Source of the DNA: Pedobacter sp. FW305-3-2-15-E-R2A2
GTDB taxonomy: Bacteria > Bacteroidota > Bacteroidia > Sphingobacteriales > Sphingobacteriaceae
DNA: 64,000 bases
Assembly: GCF_038446955.1 (NCBI RefSeq)
Contig: NZ_CP151803.1
Span: 7,378,001 to 7,442,000 of the forward strand
Direction: 5' to 3'
Every line of letters begins with the position of its first letter. Positions within the stretch are counted from its first letter, which is position 1. Position numbers and translations under genes: made by a program. The notes beneath the pieces are model-generated. The model was not told the DNA's origin. It was given only the letters and a program-made list of their open reading frames with translations, and made no database searches. Positions 18,101-25,847 of this stretch are shown here, piece by piece.

Positions 18101-18824
18101 CAATAAAATGATTGCTGCGCTGGAAGAAAGTGCCAGTAAACTTGCCCGTTCAGAGCGGGAGATTGCCTGGCGGGAGATGGCGAAACAGGTGGCGCATGAG
18201 ATCAAAAACCCTTTGACACCGCTAAAGCTTGGGGTGCAGTTGCTGGAGAAGTCCTGGAGAGAACAAGACCCTAATTTTGAGAAGAAATTTGAGCGGTTTA
18301 ATAAATCATTTATAGAGCAGATCGATAGTCTGGCATCGATTGCTTCTGAGTTCTCTAATTTTGCGAAGATGCCGGATACCAAACTGGAAAAACTCGTCTT
18401 GCTTCCGATTATTCAACAGGCAAGGGATGTTTTTACCAATACACAAAATGTAGAGATTTACATCTTTAACCATACCCTACTGGAAGTGACCGTGCTTGGA
18501 GATAAAGATCAGCTGCTGCGAACCTTTAATAACCTGCTTAAAAATGCCATTGAGGCTGCAGATCCCGAATCCAGGTGTGTGATTAAAATCAACCTGATGA
18601 ACGATGAGGAAAACGTATTTGTGGAGGTAGAAGATAATGGGAAGGGAATTGACCCTGATCAGCAGGATAAGATCTTTGTTCCTAATTTCACGACCAAATC
18701 GTCGGGAACAGGTTTAGGACTTGCATTTGTGAAACAGGCGGTAGAAAACGCCGGGGGTACTGTATCCTTTAAGTCTTTTGCGGAGATAGGAACTACCTTT
18801 TATCTGAGTTTCCCTTTATCTTAA
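15108..18824 (+). CDS. Large multi-pass membrane sensor histidine kinase (NtrY-like)
   Basis: The 1238-residue kinase starts at GTG 15108. It has a TM near residues 8-25, a long extracytoplasmic segment, a bundle of about eight TM helices at residues 205-460, a second large sensor segment, TMs near 705-730 and 765-790, and another periplasmic domain. The last TM, about 935-955, leads into a HAMP domain (about 958-1010). The HisKA motif holds the phospho-acceptor His1030 in AHEIKNPLTPLK. The ATPase has an N-box NLLKNAIEAA near 1145, then VEDNGKGID and GTGLGLAF. No response regulator is adjacent, so it is an orphan kinase. Signal unknown. Confidence 0.85.
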   Translation: MSIAGKIRFLLLILGACCIGTALSLKNTISKKDLLTHEAAELQENLHQKEDIVYDFLSDPQRIEQAKQFHLNEKYGLDFINFYRNIGINLLTYENSELKFWSSFTAFPTGLDGIKEGSSFLQLPNGWYEVIRKTRGNYALVFLIEVKSQYGIQNQFLSNDISPYLLPSNSLSLASFTDTEVYGINKFDGTLLFEVKLKQGYSKSIYAAIEVWLWAIGIFSICLFFNSFCVWLAKRGNLVPATLLLALFFVTLRVTDLEYGWFNHQFNLLIFSPTIYGESFLLPSLGDFLLNVIALTWLVYFVYKHRGQYELPSWLVRSKLAGLLLYFVLLVIFGLMAFMSDQIFLGLIINSKINFDITNIINLGWISWISIVILCLVWFNIYLVIIIFLEQTRPLNVTNKERLILFLLVFAGYLIYRLATTFNVFFIVYAFFIFIVGWNVYVKNNRFSIGVFTAIFFCLAFMSSLKYLKFIDSKEKIKRYTIAQKLESTDDPKIISSIESLEVGIYTDSFVADYFKQPALRRSDILQRHINKQFLGGYLSKFEYNLYEYNNLDSSINGQGVPLSYYKKLVQSGSVKASESNFFYRLNDTFGYQNYFGIIPIFQDNHILGTLVIELKSQQYNYNSQLPDILIDRKNKSEDDYSNYSFAFYNYGRLANQSGKYTYKLSGSEFRAEPKKPQIITDSLGYTHLVYMPIASKMIVVSKEKVSYVVRLATLSFFFLVFIIFSVTLYSLIWVLRNIDESWGGWFNINRSLMINANKILYKTRIQFSIVLSVVATLLIVGWTTYFYIRDEYRRQQEDFIQEKIRKVQLSYEKSIFNSGVPKISDGSIRDFNQFADINAAYLNLFDVQGNLLYTSLPRIYDFGIIGRKMGADAYIYLSQMQRSEYIDPNERIGDFTYSSAYAPIRNSMNETVAYIGLPYYANEADYQRKIGLYINTLINIYALVFVAIGILAVFLANQITSPLTFIQDSIRKTKLGQKNQPIQWSRHDEIGSLIKEYNKMIAALEESASKLARSEREIAWREMAKQVAHEIKNPLTPLKLGVQLLEKSWREQDPNFEKKFERFNKSFIEQIDSLASIASEFSNFAKMPDTKLEKLVLLPIIQQARDVFTNTQNVEIYIFNHTLLEVTVLGDKDQLLRTFNNLLKNAIEAADPESRCVIKINLMNDEENVFVEVEDNGKGIDPDQQDKIFVPNFTTKSSGTGLGLAFVKQAVENAGGTVSFKSFAEIGTTFYLSFPLS

Positions 18825-19724
18825 GGAAATTGTAGCTTTCCCCATAGTGAAACCATCAGTGTATAAAATAATGGAGTAAATGCCCTTAATAAAAGGATTA
18901 GGGTTCACCCAGTCCATGGTGTAGGAAGTACTGTCGTCATTATAAGATATGGACGTAGAAGAGCTGTATTGCATCTGTTCTCCATCTGCTTCAAACAGAT
19001 TTTCTCCATCGGCAATCAGGTTACCCGCAGGATCAAATACCCTTAAATAAATCTTATGATAATCTTTTTGAGCCAGTTGATTTGGAACGATCGTGAAGGA
19101 TACACTGAGCTTCTTTGCGGTACTGGCACGGGTTACCTCGACATTTTTACCGCTATTTTTAACTTTATAAGCAATCACTTGTACATTGCCGGCCTTCAGA
19201 GCGGCACCGGTTTTAACTTTTTCTTTTAATGCGGTGTTTTTTTTCTCCAGGTCCCGGGCTTTCTGATTGGCTGTGTAGGCAAATTCCTTTAGGCTGTCTC
19301 TTTCCGTCCTCAGCGAGGTATTTTCCTTCTCCAGACGGATGATCTCTTCACTATAGTTCTTTACAAATTCCCGGAGCTCTTTGACTTCTTTTTGTGCCAC
19401 CAGAAGGTCGCCCTGCGTCAGCTTCCCATTTTGAAGGGCGAGCTTCAATTCCGCAATTTTCGCTCTTGCGAGTTTTTGTTCCTCCTGAAGCTTTTCGCTG
19501 AGGCTGAGGTTGATCGCATTTACTTTATCGAGTTCTGCTTCAATTTTTTCTACTTCAAGTTTTAACCTGTCCTTTTCGGTATTCACCGTTACAAAGCGTT
19601 GACTCTGATGTCTGTCTTTAAAGTACAGGTAAGCATTTGTGCCAAGGAGTGCAAGAATAACCACAATCAGGAAATAAATCTTATTGCGATCTCCTTTATT
19701 CACCATCTCATTCTGGTCTGACAT
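18816..19724 (-). CDS. Membrane-anchored coiled-coil protein
   Basis: The 302-residue product has a short cytoplasmic N-terminus, one TM helix (IYFLIVVILALLGTNAYLYF, residues about 16-36), and a heptad coiled coil over residues about 45-165, rich in Glu, Lys and Leu. A C-terminal beta-rich domain (about 180-302) ends in GIYSIILYTDGFTMGKATI. It is therefore likely tethered to the inner membrane with its bulk in the periplasm. No known family beyond this layout was recognised. The gene overlaps the end of the histidine kinase by nine bases tail-to-tail, so the two cannot be read simultaneously without interference. Confidence 0.75.
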   Translation of the reverse strand: MSDQNEMVNKGDRNKIYFLIVVILALLGTNAYLYFKDRHQSQRFVTVNTEKDRLKLEVEKIEAELDKVNAINLSLSEKLQEEQKLARAKIAELKLALQNGKLTQGDLLVAQKEVKELREFVKNYSEEIIRLEKENTSLRTERDSLKEFAYTANQKARDLEKKNTALKEKVKTGAALKAGNVQVIAYKVKNSGKNVEVTRASTAKKLSVSFTIVPNQLAQKDYHKIYLRVFDPAGNLIADGENLFEADGEQMQYSSSTSISYNDDSTSYTMDWVNPNPFIKGIYSIILYTDGFTMGKATISLR

Positions 19725-19910
19725 TTCTTAAATTCTTCTCTAAATGTGTTTAAAACGCGAACATAGTATAAAAATATAGGAAATAGCAAAAAAAAAGCCC
19801 TATTTGTATGAGACCTTAAAAAAAATCGTTTACTTGCTAGGGTCTCAGATATTAGTGTATACTGATGACCACAAATGAAACTTATTTAAATAAAGCACAA
19901 ACTACATAAG

Positions 19911-21464
19911 ATGTTTAAAACCACTATCTATGCGCTATTATCCCTAATCATAATAACTCCTACGATCCTTTACGCTCAGACTACATCAAAAATTGCTCCA
20001 AAAAGAGAGTTTCGCGGGGTCTGGGTGGCGACTGTCGCGAATATTGACTGGCCATCCAAACCCGGGTTGAGTCCGGACCAGCAAAAACAGGAACTGATTG
20101 GCATTTTGGAAATGCATAAAGCAAATGGAATGAATGCGATTTTGTTACAGGTAAGGCCTGCAGCAGATGCTTTTTATGCGAAATCGAGGGAGCCCTGGAG
20201 CCAGTGGCTGATGGGCAGGCAGGGGGTATCTCCGGGACCGGGGTATGATCCTTTAGCCTTTGCGATTAAAGAAGCTCATCAACGGGGAATGGAATTACAT
20301 GCCTGGTTTAACCCTTATCGTGCAACGATGAGTGTGAATACTGTGGTGAGTCCTGACCATATGACGAGAAAACGCCCCGATTGGTTTTTTACTTATGGCG
20401 GCAAGAAACAATTTGATCCCGGAATTCCTGAGGTAAGGGACTATATTATTCAGGTAATTCTGGATGTGGTAAAAGGATATGATGTGGATGGAATTCATTT
20501 TGATGATTACTTTTATCCTTATAAGATTGCAGGCCAGCGGATCAATGATGAGGCTACGTTTAGTAAATATTCAAACGGCTTTACGGACATCAACGACTGG
20601 AGAAGGAATAATGTCGATTTATTGATCAAACAGCTGGACGATAGCATTCATCACCATAAAAAATATGTGAAGTTTGGGATCAGTCCTTTTGGGATCTGGA
20701 AAAACGACAATGAGGATAGCCAGGGTTCTGCGACCAGAGGACTTTCCAATTACCATGAGCTTTTTGCCGATTCCAGAAAATGGGTAAAAGAAGGATGGGT
20801 AGATTATATCAATCCACAGATTTATTTCAGCTTTACACGCAAGGTTGCCCCTTTTGGTACGCTGGTAGACTGGTGGGGAAACAATACCTATGGAAGGCAT
20901 CTTTATATCGGACAGGCTGCTTATCTGGTGAATCAGCGGGGAGAAGCGGCATGGCGCCTGCCCAATCAGATCCCTTCACAGATCAGGTATATCCGGGAGA
21001 ATAACCGGGTGCAGGGAAGTGTGTTTTTCAGTTCAAAATCATTTTCTACTGTAGCCCGCGCTACGGGAGATTCCTTGAAAAATGATTTGTATAGATATCC
21101 GGCCCTTCCGCCTCAAATGCCATGGCTGGATGATGTCGTGCCTAATAAGCCGCAACAGCTGAGTGCAGAATCTAAAAATGATGGTGTTCACCTGAAATGG
21201 GAAAAGCCATTTGTAGCGAGCGACGGAGAGACGGCATCGGGCTATGTGGTTTACCGTTTTAATGAAGGTGAAAAGATCGATGTTCTGGATGCGAAGAACA
21301 TTCTGAAGATCAGCTTTGAGGATTTCACGTTCTTTTTAGATACGACAACTGAGAAAGGAAAAAGATATAATTATCTCGTAACGGCATTGGATCGTTTGAA
21401 AAACGAAAGCGATCCCAGTGGCCCTGTAGGGATTCAGACAAAGGAACTGGCCAGTCAGGAATAA
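19911..21464 (+). CDS. GHL10 (DigH/YddW-like) glycosyl hydrolase, exported
   Basis: The 517-residue product has a signal peptide ending near LYAQ (residue 23) and then the glycosyl-hydrolase-like 10 domain. That domain starts with REFRGVWVATVANIDWPSK, continues with ILLQVRPAADAFY and GMELHAWFNPYRA, and includes the acidic cluster DGIHFDDYFYP. Residues about 405-510 form a fibronectin-III-like domain (KPQQLSAESKNDGVHLKWEKP). E. coli DigH of this family cleaves peptidoglycan glycan strands lacking peptides. It is alone on the plus strand and is followed by a strong terminator. The role in cell-wall turnover is inferred from the family and from amino-sugar genes 4-8 kb downstream. Confidence 0.85.
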   Translation: MFKTTIYALLSLIIITPTILYAQTTSKIAPKREFRGVWVATVANIDWPSKPGLSPDQQKQELIGILEMHKANGMNAILLQVRPAADAFYAKSREPWSQWLMGRQGVSPGPGYDPLAFAIKEAHQRGMELHAWFNPYRATMSVNTVVSPDHMTRKRPDWFFTYGGKKQFDPGIPEVRDYIIQVILDVVKGYDVDGIHFDDYFYPYKIAGQRINDEATFSKYSNGFTDINDWRRNNVDLLIKQLDDSIHHHKKYVKFGISPFGIWKNDNEDSQGSATRGLSNYHELFADSRKWVKEGWVDYINPQIYFSFTRKVAPFGTLVDWWGNNTYGRHLYIGQAAYLVNQRGEAAWRLPNQIPSQIRYIRENNRVQGSVFFSSKSFSTVARATGDSLKNDLYRYPALPPQMPWLDDVVPNKPQQLSAESKNDGVHLKWEKPFVASDGETASGYVVYRFNEGEKIDVLDAKNILKISFEDFTFFLDTTTEKGKRYNYLVTALDRLKNESDPSGPVGIQTKELASQE

Positions 21465-21483
21465 TATTTTTGCCACACGCATA

Positions 21484-21517
21484 AAAAAGGCCGGATGATC
21501 AATCATCCGGCCTTTTT
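21484..21517. terminator. Strong bidirectional terminator
   Basis: A perfect inverted repeat of about 15 bp (GGCCGGATGAT / ATCATCCGGCC plus flanking A and T runs) with a two-base centre separates two convergent genes, the GHL10 hydrolase and the M16 peptidase. Confidence 0.9.
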
Positions 21518-21537
21518 GGCATTAAAGAGCTCCTTTT

Positions 21538-24396
21538 TTATTTCTGTGGCATCAATACAAAACGAATGTAATTGTCTTCGTTCAGGTATTTTTCTGCTGT
21601 TGCTTTGGTACTTTCTACGGTTACCTTTTCTATCATTTGTTTTTCCTGTAAAAATAAGCCCAGGTCTTCCCCGTTTTTCAGGCAGCTGCTGATGTAGTTC
21701 AACCAGTAGTTGTTGTTTCTAAGGCTCAGTTCCATCTGACGTTGTTCTTCAGATTTAAACTTCTTAATGTCGTCGGTGGTTGCTCCGCTGCCCTTAATTT
21801 TCTCTACTTCATCTAAAGCTGCAGCAATCAGTTTTTCTACGTTTGCTGTTGCACAGCTAAAGGAGATCGTGAAATAGTAATGTGCTTTAGGGAGTTTGTT
21901 CACACTCAGGCCAACATTCGGGCTGTAAACGCCACTTTCTTTCTCACGCAGACGTTCCAGGATTTTAATTTCCAGGGCTGCTTTAAGGGCTTCCAGCTGT
22001 ACATTGTTTTCCGGAGTATAGTCGTAATCGCCATGCAGGTATAATTCTACTGCGGCTTTATCTTCCAGTCCTTTGTATACTGTTTTGCTGATCTTTCCTA
22101 CCGGAGGATTGACCCCATTGTCTACAAAATTCTGTTTTTTATTGGCCGTAGGGAGGCTGGCAATATAAGTTTCAATTAATGGCTTTAGCTTGTCGACTTC
22201 AAAATTACCAACGAAGACAAAGGTTTGTTCCCCAAGGTCCGCAAAGCGGTCTTTATAGAAAGCGAATGCTTTGTCCAGGGAGATCTTGTCCAGATCAGCA
22301 AGGGTAGTCGGCATTCCGCGTTTATTGTAGGAAGCCAGTACTGCCTGTACCGTATCTGCAAATACGCTGGAAGGGCTGGCGCTTTTGTTGGCCAGGACCA
22401 CTTTATAGTCGCTGATGTTCTTGTTAAAGATGTCTACATCTTTTCTCGGGTTGGTCGCATAAGCATAAACCAATTGGAAAGCTGTTTCCAGGTCTCTTGG
22501 AGCAGCACTGCCACTGAAACCCTGATATAGTTCACTTACATAAGAACCGGCACTTCCTGTGTTTCCTGCAAGTAACTTGTTGAGTTGTGTAGGATTAAAT
22601 TCTCCAACGCCACTTTGGCTGATCAAACTCACCATTTCTGCAGATTGATAATCGTCATTTCCGGCTAAAGAGGTTCCTCCTTTAGAGAAAGAGCTGAAAA
22701 TGATTTGATCATTTTTGAAATCAGTAGGCTTTAATATTACTTTTATTCCATTGCTCAGCGTCAATTCGGTGGCGCCTATGACCTCAACTTTCTTTTCGGT
22801 AAGGATTTTACCTGCGGTAGGTTTTTTCTCTAAGAGCGGCTTATTTACAGAATTGTCTACATAAGCAGTTATACCCTTACCTGCATTTTGTAAAGCAGCA
22901 AGTAATTGCGCCTCTGTAGGAAGTGTTGCTTTGTCTTTTTCCGGAGCCTGAACGACGATGATGCGGTTTTCTTTCGTGATCAATGTTTTTGCAAGGGCAT
23001 TTACTTCTGCCAATGTAATTTGCGACAAAGTTTTGTTCGTTAATTCATAAGCATATTCTGTGGATGCGATGCTGCTTCCTTCCAGGAAGTTGTTCAGGTA
23101 TTTCTGAACAAAGCTGGAAGAAGGTGTTTTATCTTTTTCTTTCAGGCGTTGCTCATTACCGGCAGCGATATTTTTCTTTACGACATCAAGTTCCGACTGT
23201 AGGAACCCGAATTTACTCATGCGTTCATTCTCTGCAAGTCCTGCGGTCAGTGCTTTTTCCAATGTCGCACCGGTGCTTGAAACTACCGTGGTTTGGAAAG
23301 CATTTATGTTTGAGACTAAACCGCCCTGGTAAGGACCAAAACTCGTTTGGGCAAATAGGAAAGGAGCATTTCCTTTTTGAAGAATTTCCTGGAACCTTGC
23401 GCTCAACATACTGTTGATCATATTATACGCCAGGCTTTTCCTGAAATCTGCTGTTGTTTTAGTGACCCCGCCACGTTGTTTATAGATTACCATCGCGACG
23501 TTGTAAGGCTGTTCAGGATCGGTAATGACTTTCAGCAATGGCTCCTTATTGTCGGGAAGATCATAGGCCAAACGAGGTCTTGGATTTGCGGGATTTGTCA
23601 GTTCAGAGAAATTCTGCTTAATCAATTGTTCTACTTCATTGACATCAAAGTCACCCACTGCAATGACTGCCTGAAGGTTTGGTCTGTACCAGTCTTTGTA
23701 GAAGTCCCTGATTTTATCGTGCTTAAATGTTTTAAGCAGCTCTATTTTACCGATTGGCAAGCGGTTTTCATAACGGGAGCCTTTCAATAACAGGGGTAAC
23801 AATTGCTTGCTCATTCTTTCCTGTGCATTTTTTCCACGCTGGCGGTCTTCTTCGATGATGACACCACGTTCTTTGTCAATTTCTTCACCTTCCATGATGA
23901 TTTTTCCTGCCCAGTTGGCCAGGATTTTAAATCCGGATTTGAATACTTCTGCACTATCTGTAGGGATCGGCAATTGGTAGACCGTTTGGTTGAAACCGGT
24001 ATAGGCATTCAGGTCGGCACCGAAACGTACCCCTGCTCTTTGCAGGTAATTGATCATTTCGTTCTTTGGAAAATCTTTAGAACCATTAAAGGCCATATGT
24101 TCCGTAAAATGCGCCAGTCCCTGCTGGTCGTCATTTTCCATTAAGGAACCAATGCGGGTAGCCAGGTAAAGTTCTGCCCTTTTTTTAGGCTCCGTATTTT
24201 TTCTGATGTAATAAGTCAGGCCATTGGCAAGCTTACCTATTTTTACATTAGGGTCATTCGGAATGACATTGCCGTCGTGTTTTTGAACGGTTGTTGATTT
24301 TTTTGTGGCAACAGGTTTCTTTTGTGCATAACCCGGACTGTAAACAGCCAGTTGAGCAACAAGTCCTATGGCCAGAATCTGAAGGTTCTTTTTCAT
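21538..24396 (-). CDS. M16-family zinc metallopeptidase (PqqL-like), exported
   Basis: The 952-residue product has a signal peptide (ending near SPGYAQ, residue 25) and two tandem M16 modules. The N-terminal module has the inverted zinc motif H96-F97-T98-E99-H100 in GLAHFTEHMAFNGS and a distal Glu region KERGVIIEEDR. The second module, about residues 540-950, lacks the motif as is usual for this family. Such proteins act in the periplasm or outer membrane of Bacteroidota on peptides. It is not obviously part of an operon: the next gene on this strand starts 230 bases upstream, and a terminator is found downstream at 21484. Confidence 0.9.
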   Translation of the reverse strand: MKKNLQILAIGLVAQLAVYSPGYAQKKPVATKKSTTVQKHDGNVIPNDPNVKIGKLANGLTYYIRKNTEPKKRAELYLATRIGSLMENDDQQGLAHFTEHMAFNGSKDFPKNEMINYLQRAGVRFGADLNAYTGFNQTVYQLPIPTDSAEVFKSGFKILANWAGKIIMEGEEIDKERGVIIEEDRQRGKNAQERMSKQLLPLLLKGSRYENRLPIGKIELLKTFKHDKIRDFYKDWYRPNLQAVIAVGDFDVNEVEQLIKQNFSELTNPANPRPRLAYDLPDNKEPLLKVITDPEQPYNVAMVIYKQRGGVTKTTADFRKSLAYNMINSMLSARFQEILQKGNAPFLFAQTSFGPYQGGLVSNINAFQTTVVSSTGATLEKALTAGLAENERMSKFGFLQSELDVVKKNIAAGNEQRLKEKDKTPSSSFVQKYLNNFLEGSSIASTEYAYELTNKTLSQITLAEVNALAKTLITKENRIIVVQAPEKDKATLPTEAQLLAALQNAGKGITAYVDNSVNKPLLEKKPTAGKILTEKKVEVIGATELTLSNGIKVILKPTDFKNDQIIFSSFSKGGTSLAGNDDYQSAEMVSLISQSGVGEFNPTQLNKLLAGNTGSAGSYVSELYQGFSGSAAPRDLETAFQLVYAYATNPRKDVDIFNKNISDYKVVLANKSASPSSVFADTVQAVLASYNKRGMPTTLADLDKISLDKAFAFYKDRFADLGEQTFVFVGNFEVDKLKPLIETYIASLPTANKKQNFVDNGVNPPVGKISKTVYKGLEDKAAVELYLHGDYDYTPENNVQLEALKAALEIKILERLREKESGVYSPNVGLSVNKLPKAHYYFTISFSCATANVEKLIAAALDEVEKIKGSGATTDDIKKFKSEEQRQMELSLRNNNYWLNYISSCLKNGEDLGLFLQEKQMIEKVTVESTKATAEKYLNEDNYIRFVLMPQK

Positions 24397-24628
24397 TGGT
24401 AATTGTTTGTTTTTTTATGGATAAGAAGCCCCTATGAGCAGACACATTGCTGTGTATGAGCGGTATATTATTGATGGCTTCAGGATGGATAGATAATAAG
24501 TTTTGCTAAATTAAGAAACTATTTAAATTTTGTTTAATAATTGACGAGGATAAATATGCGAAGAATCAGCAGATATGATCCATAATAAAATGTTAATAAA
24601 TGTTAAGGAGTCTTAATAGGTTAAGGCG

Positions 24629-25786
24629 TTAAACTTTTATAATGATTTTCTTGATGTACATCACCCAAAGAATCACCAACCAGAAGAGAATAAAGGTAAC
24701 CGCCCAGGCCAGAGAGGCGTTGACCGGTGAAAAGCTGGCGGTAAAACCGGAATATAACCAGGCCTGAAGATCAATCTGGCTTCCGTCAGGCTGATTTAGT
24801 TTAATCATGTGCAGGATGCGTGGGATTAAGCCGGAAAGGAAAAATACGGTAATGGCATTGACGCCATAAACGACAAAGGGTTTGGTGAATCGGTTGTATT
24901 GCTGGATGTCTATGATCCAGTAGCATAGCGCGAGAATTACCGTTGCCAGGCCACCGGTATACAATACAAATGAGCTGGTCCAGAGTTGTTTGTTGATGGG
25001 GAACTGTAAGTCCCAAATGAGTCCGAGGGCAACAGCAAGGCATCCTGCGGAAAATAACCAGGCTATTTTGGTGGCGGCCTCAAGGTCTTTACGTTTCAGG
25101 TAAACGCCAACAAGAACTCCGAATAAGCCGGTCGCAATTGCCGGAATGGTACTCAGTAATCCTTCAGGGTCCCATGTTTTTGAAGATTTCCAGAGGTGTG
25201 CTTCGGTAAGGAGACCACGGTCTATCCATGCGCCTAAATTTGTTTCTTTCTCCAGATTTGCATATCCTACACCTGGGACAGGGATAAAGGTCATGACTGC
25301 CCAGTATCCCGCCAGGAGAATGATCATGATTCTAAAGATGTTTTTTTCAGAGGTCTTCAAAAAGATAATGGAAGAGATCAGGAAAACGATCGCGATGCGT
25401 TGTAATACGCCCGGAATGCGGACATGTTGGAAGGCGGCTATCGGGTCGGTAAATACTTTTGGGAATAAGGAAAGGAATAAACCCAGGGCAAATAAGGTCA
25501 GTGCTCTTTTTACTGCTTTGAGAATTGTCTTTTGATGTGTGGCCGGATCTGTTTTCTTACTGCCCATGGCATAAGCAATGGAAACCCCTACGATAAACAG
25601 GAAAAACGGAAAAATCAGGTCTGTTGGTGTACAGCCATTCCAGTTGGCGTGTTCTAAAGGCGCATATATATTCCCCCAGTCTCCGGGATTGTTCACCAGG
25701 ATCATGGCTGCAACGGTTGCACCCCTAAAAAAATCTAGAGACAGTAATCTGACAGGGGCATCCTGCAGGCTTGGAGAAGAGGTCAT
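24629..25786 (-). CDS. NagX/HGSNAT-like multi-pass acyltransferase (DUF5009/DUF1624 type)
   Basis: The 385-residue integral membrane protein has about ten TM helices. It begins with the family hallmark LLSLDFFRGATVAAMILVNN and has TPTDLIFPFFLFIVGVSIAY next. This is the bacterial relative of heparan-alpha-glucosaminide N-acetyltransferase, often found beside GlcNAc-use genes (NagX). Here it sits 62 bases downstream of the NagB-PIG-L gene on the same strand, with a terminator hairpin in between, so expression may be attenuated. The likely role is acetylation or transport in amino-sugar metabolism, inferred from family and place. Confidence 0.8.
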   Translation of the reverse strand: MTSSPSLQDAPVRLLSLDFFRGATVAAMILVNNPGDWGNIYAPLEHANWNGCTPTDLIFPFFLFIVGVSIAYAMGSKKTDPATHQKTILKAVKRALTLFALGLFLSLFPKVFTDPIAAFQHVRIPGVLQRIAIVFLISSIIFLKTSEKNIFRIMIILLAGYWAVMTFIPVPGVGYANLEKETNLGAWIDRGLLTEAHLWKSSKTWDPEGLLSTIPAIATGLFGVLVGVYLKRKDLEAATKIAWLFSAGCLAVALGLIWDLQFPINKQLWTSSFVLYTGGLATVILALCYWIIDIQQYNRFTKPFVVYGVNAITVFFLSGLIPRILHMIKLNQPDGSQIDLQAWLYSGFTASFSPVNASLAWAVTFILFWLVILWVMYIKKIIIKV

Positions 25787-25801
25787 ATCAATGGTTTTAA
25801 A

Positions 25802-25840
25802 ACAAAAAAGCCGCTACTTTTTGAACAGTAGCGGCTATAA
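25802..25840 (-). terminator. Terminator after the NagB-PIG-L gene
   Basis: On the minus strand AGCCGCTAC pairs with GTAGCGGCT (9-bp perfect stem, ten-base loop) and is followed by a T-run. It lies between the NagB fusion gene and the downstream membrane acyltransferase gene, so read-through would be needed for a shared transcript. Confidence 0.8.
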
Positions 25841-25847
25841 ATATAAT

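Noticed and set aside
23377..24144. Plus-strand frames of 137 and 113 codons opposite the M16 peptidase
   Set aside because: They lie antisense to a well-supported gene, have no family resemblance, and no promoter box or terminator supports them.
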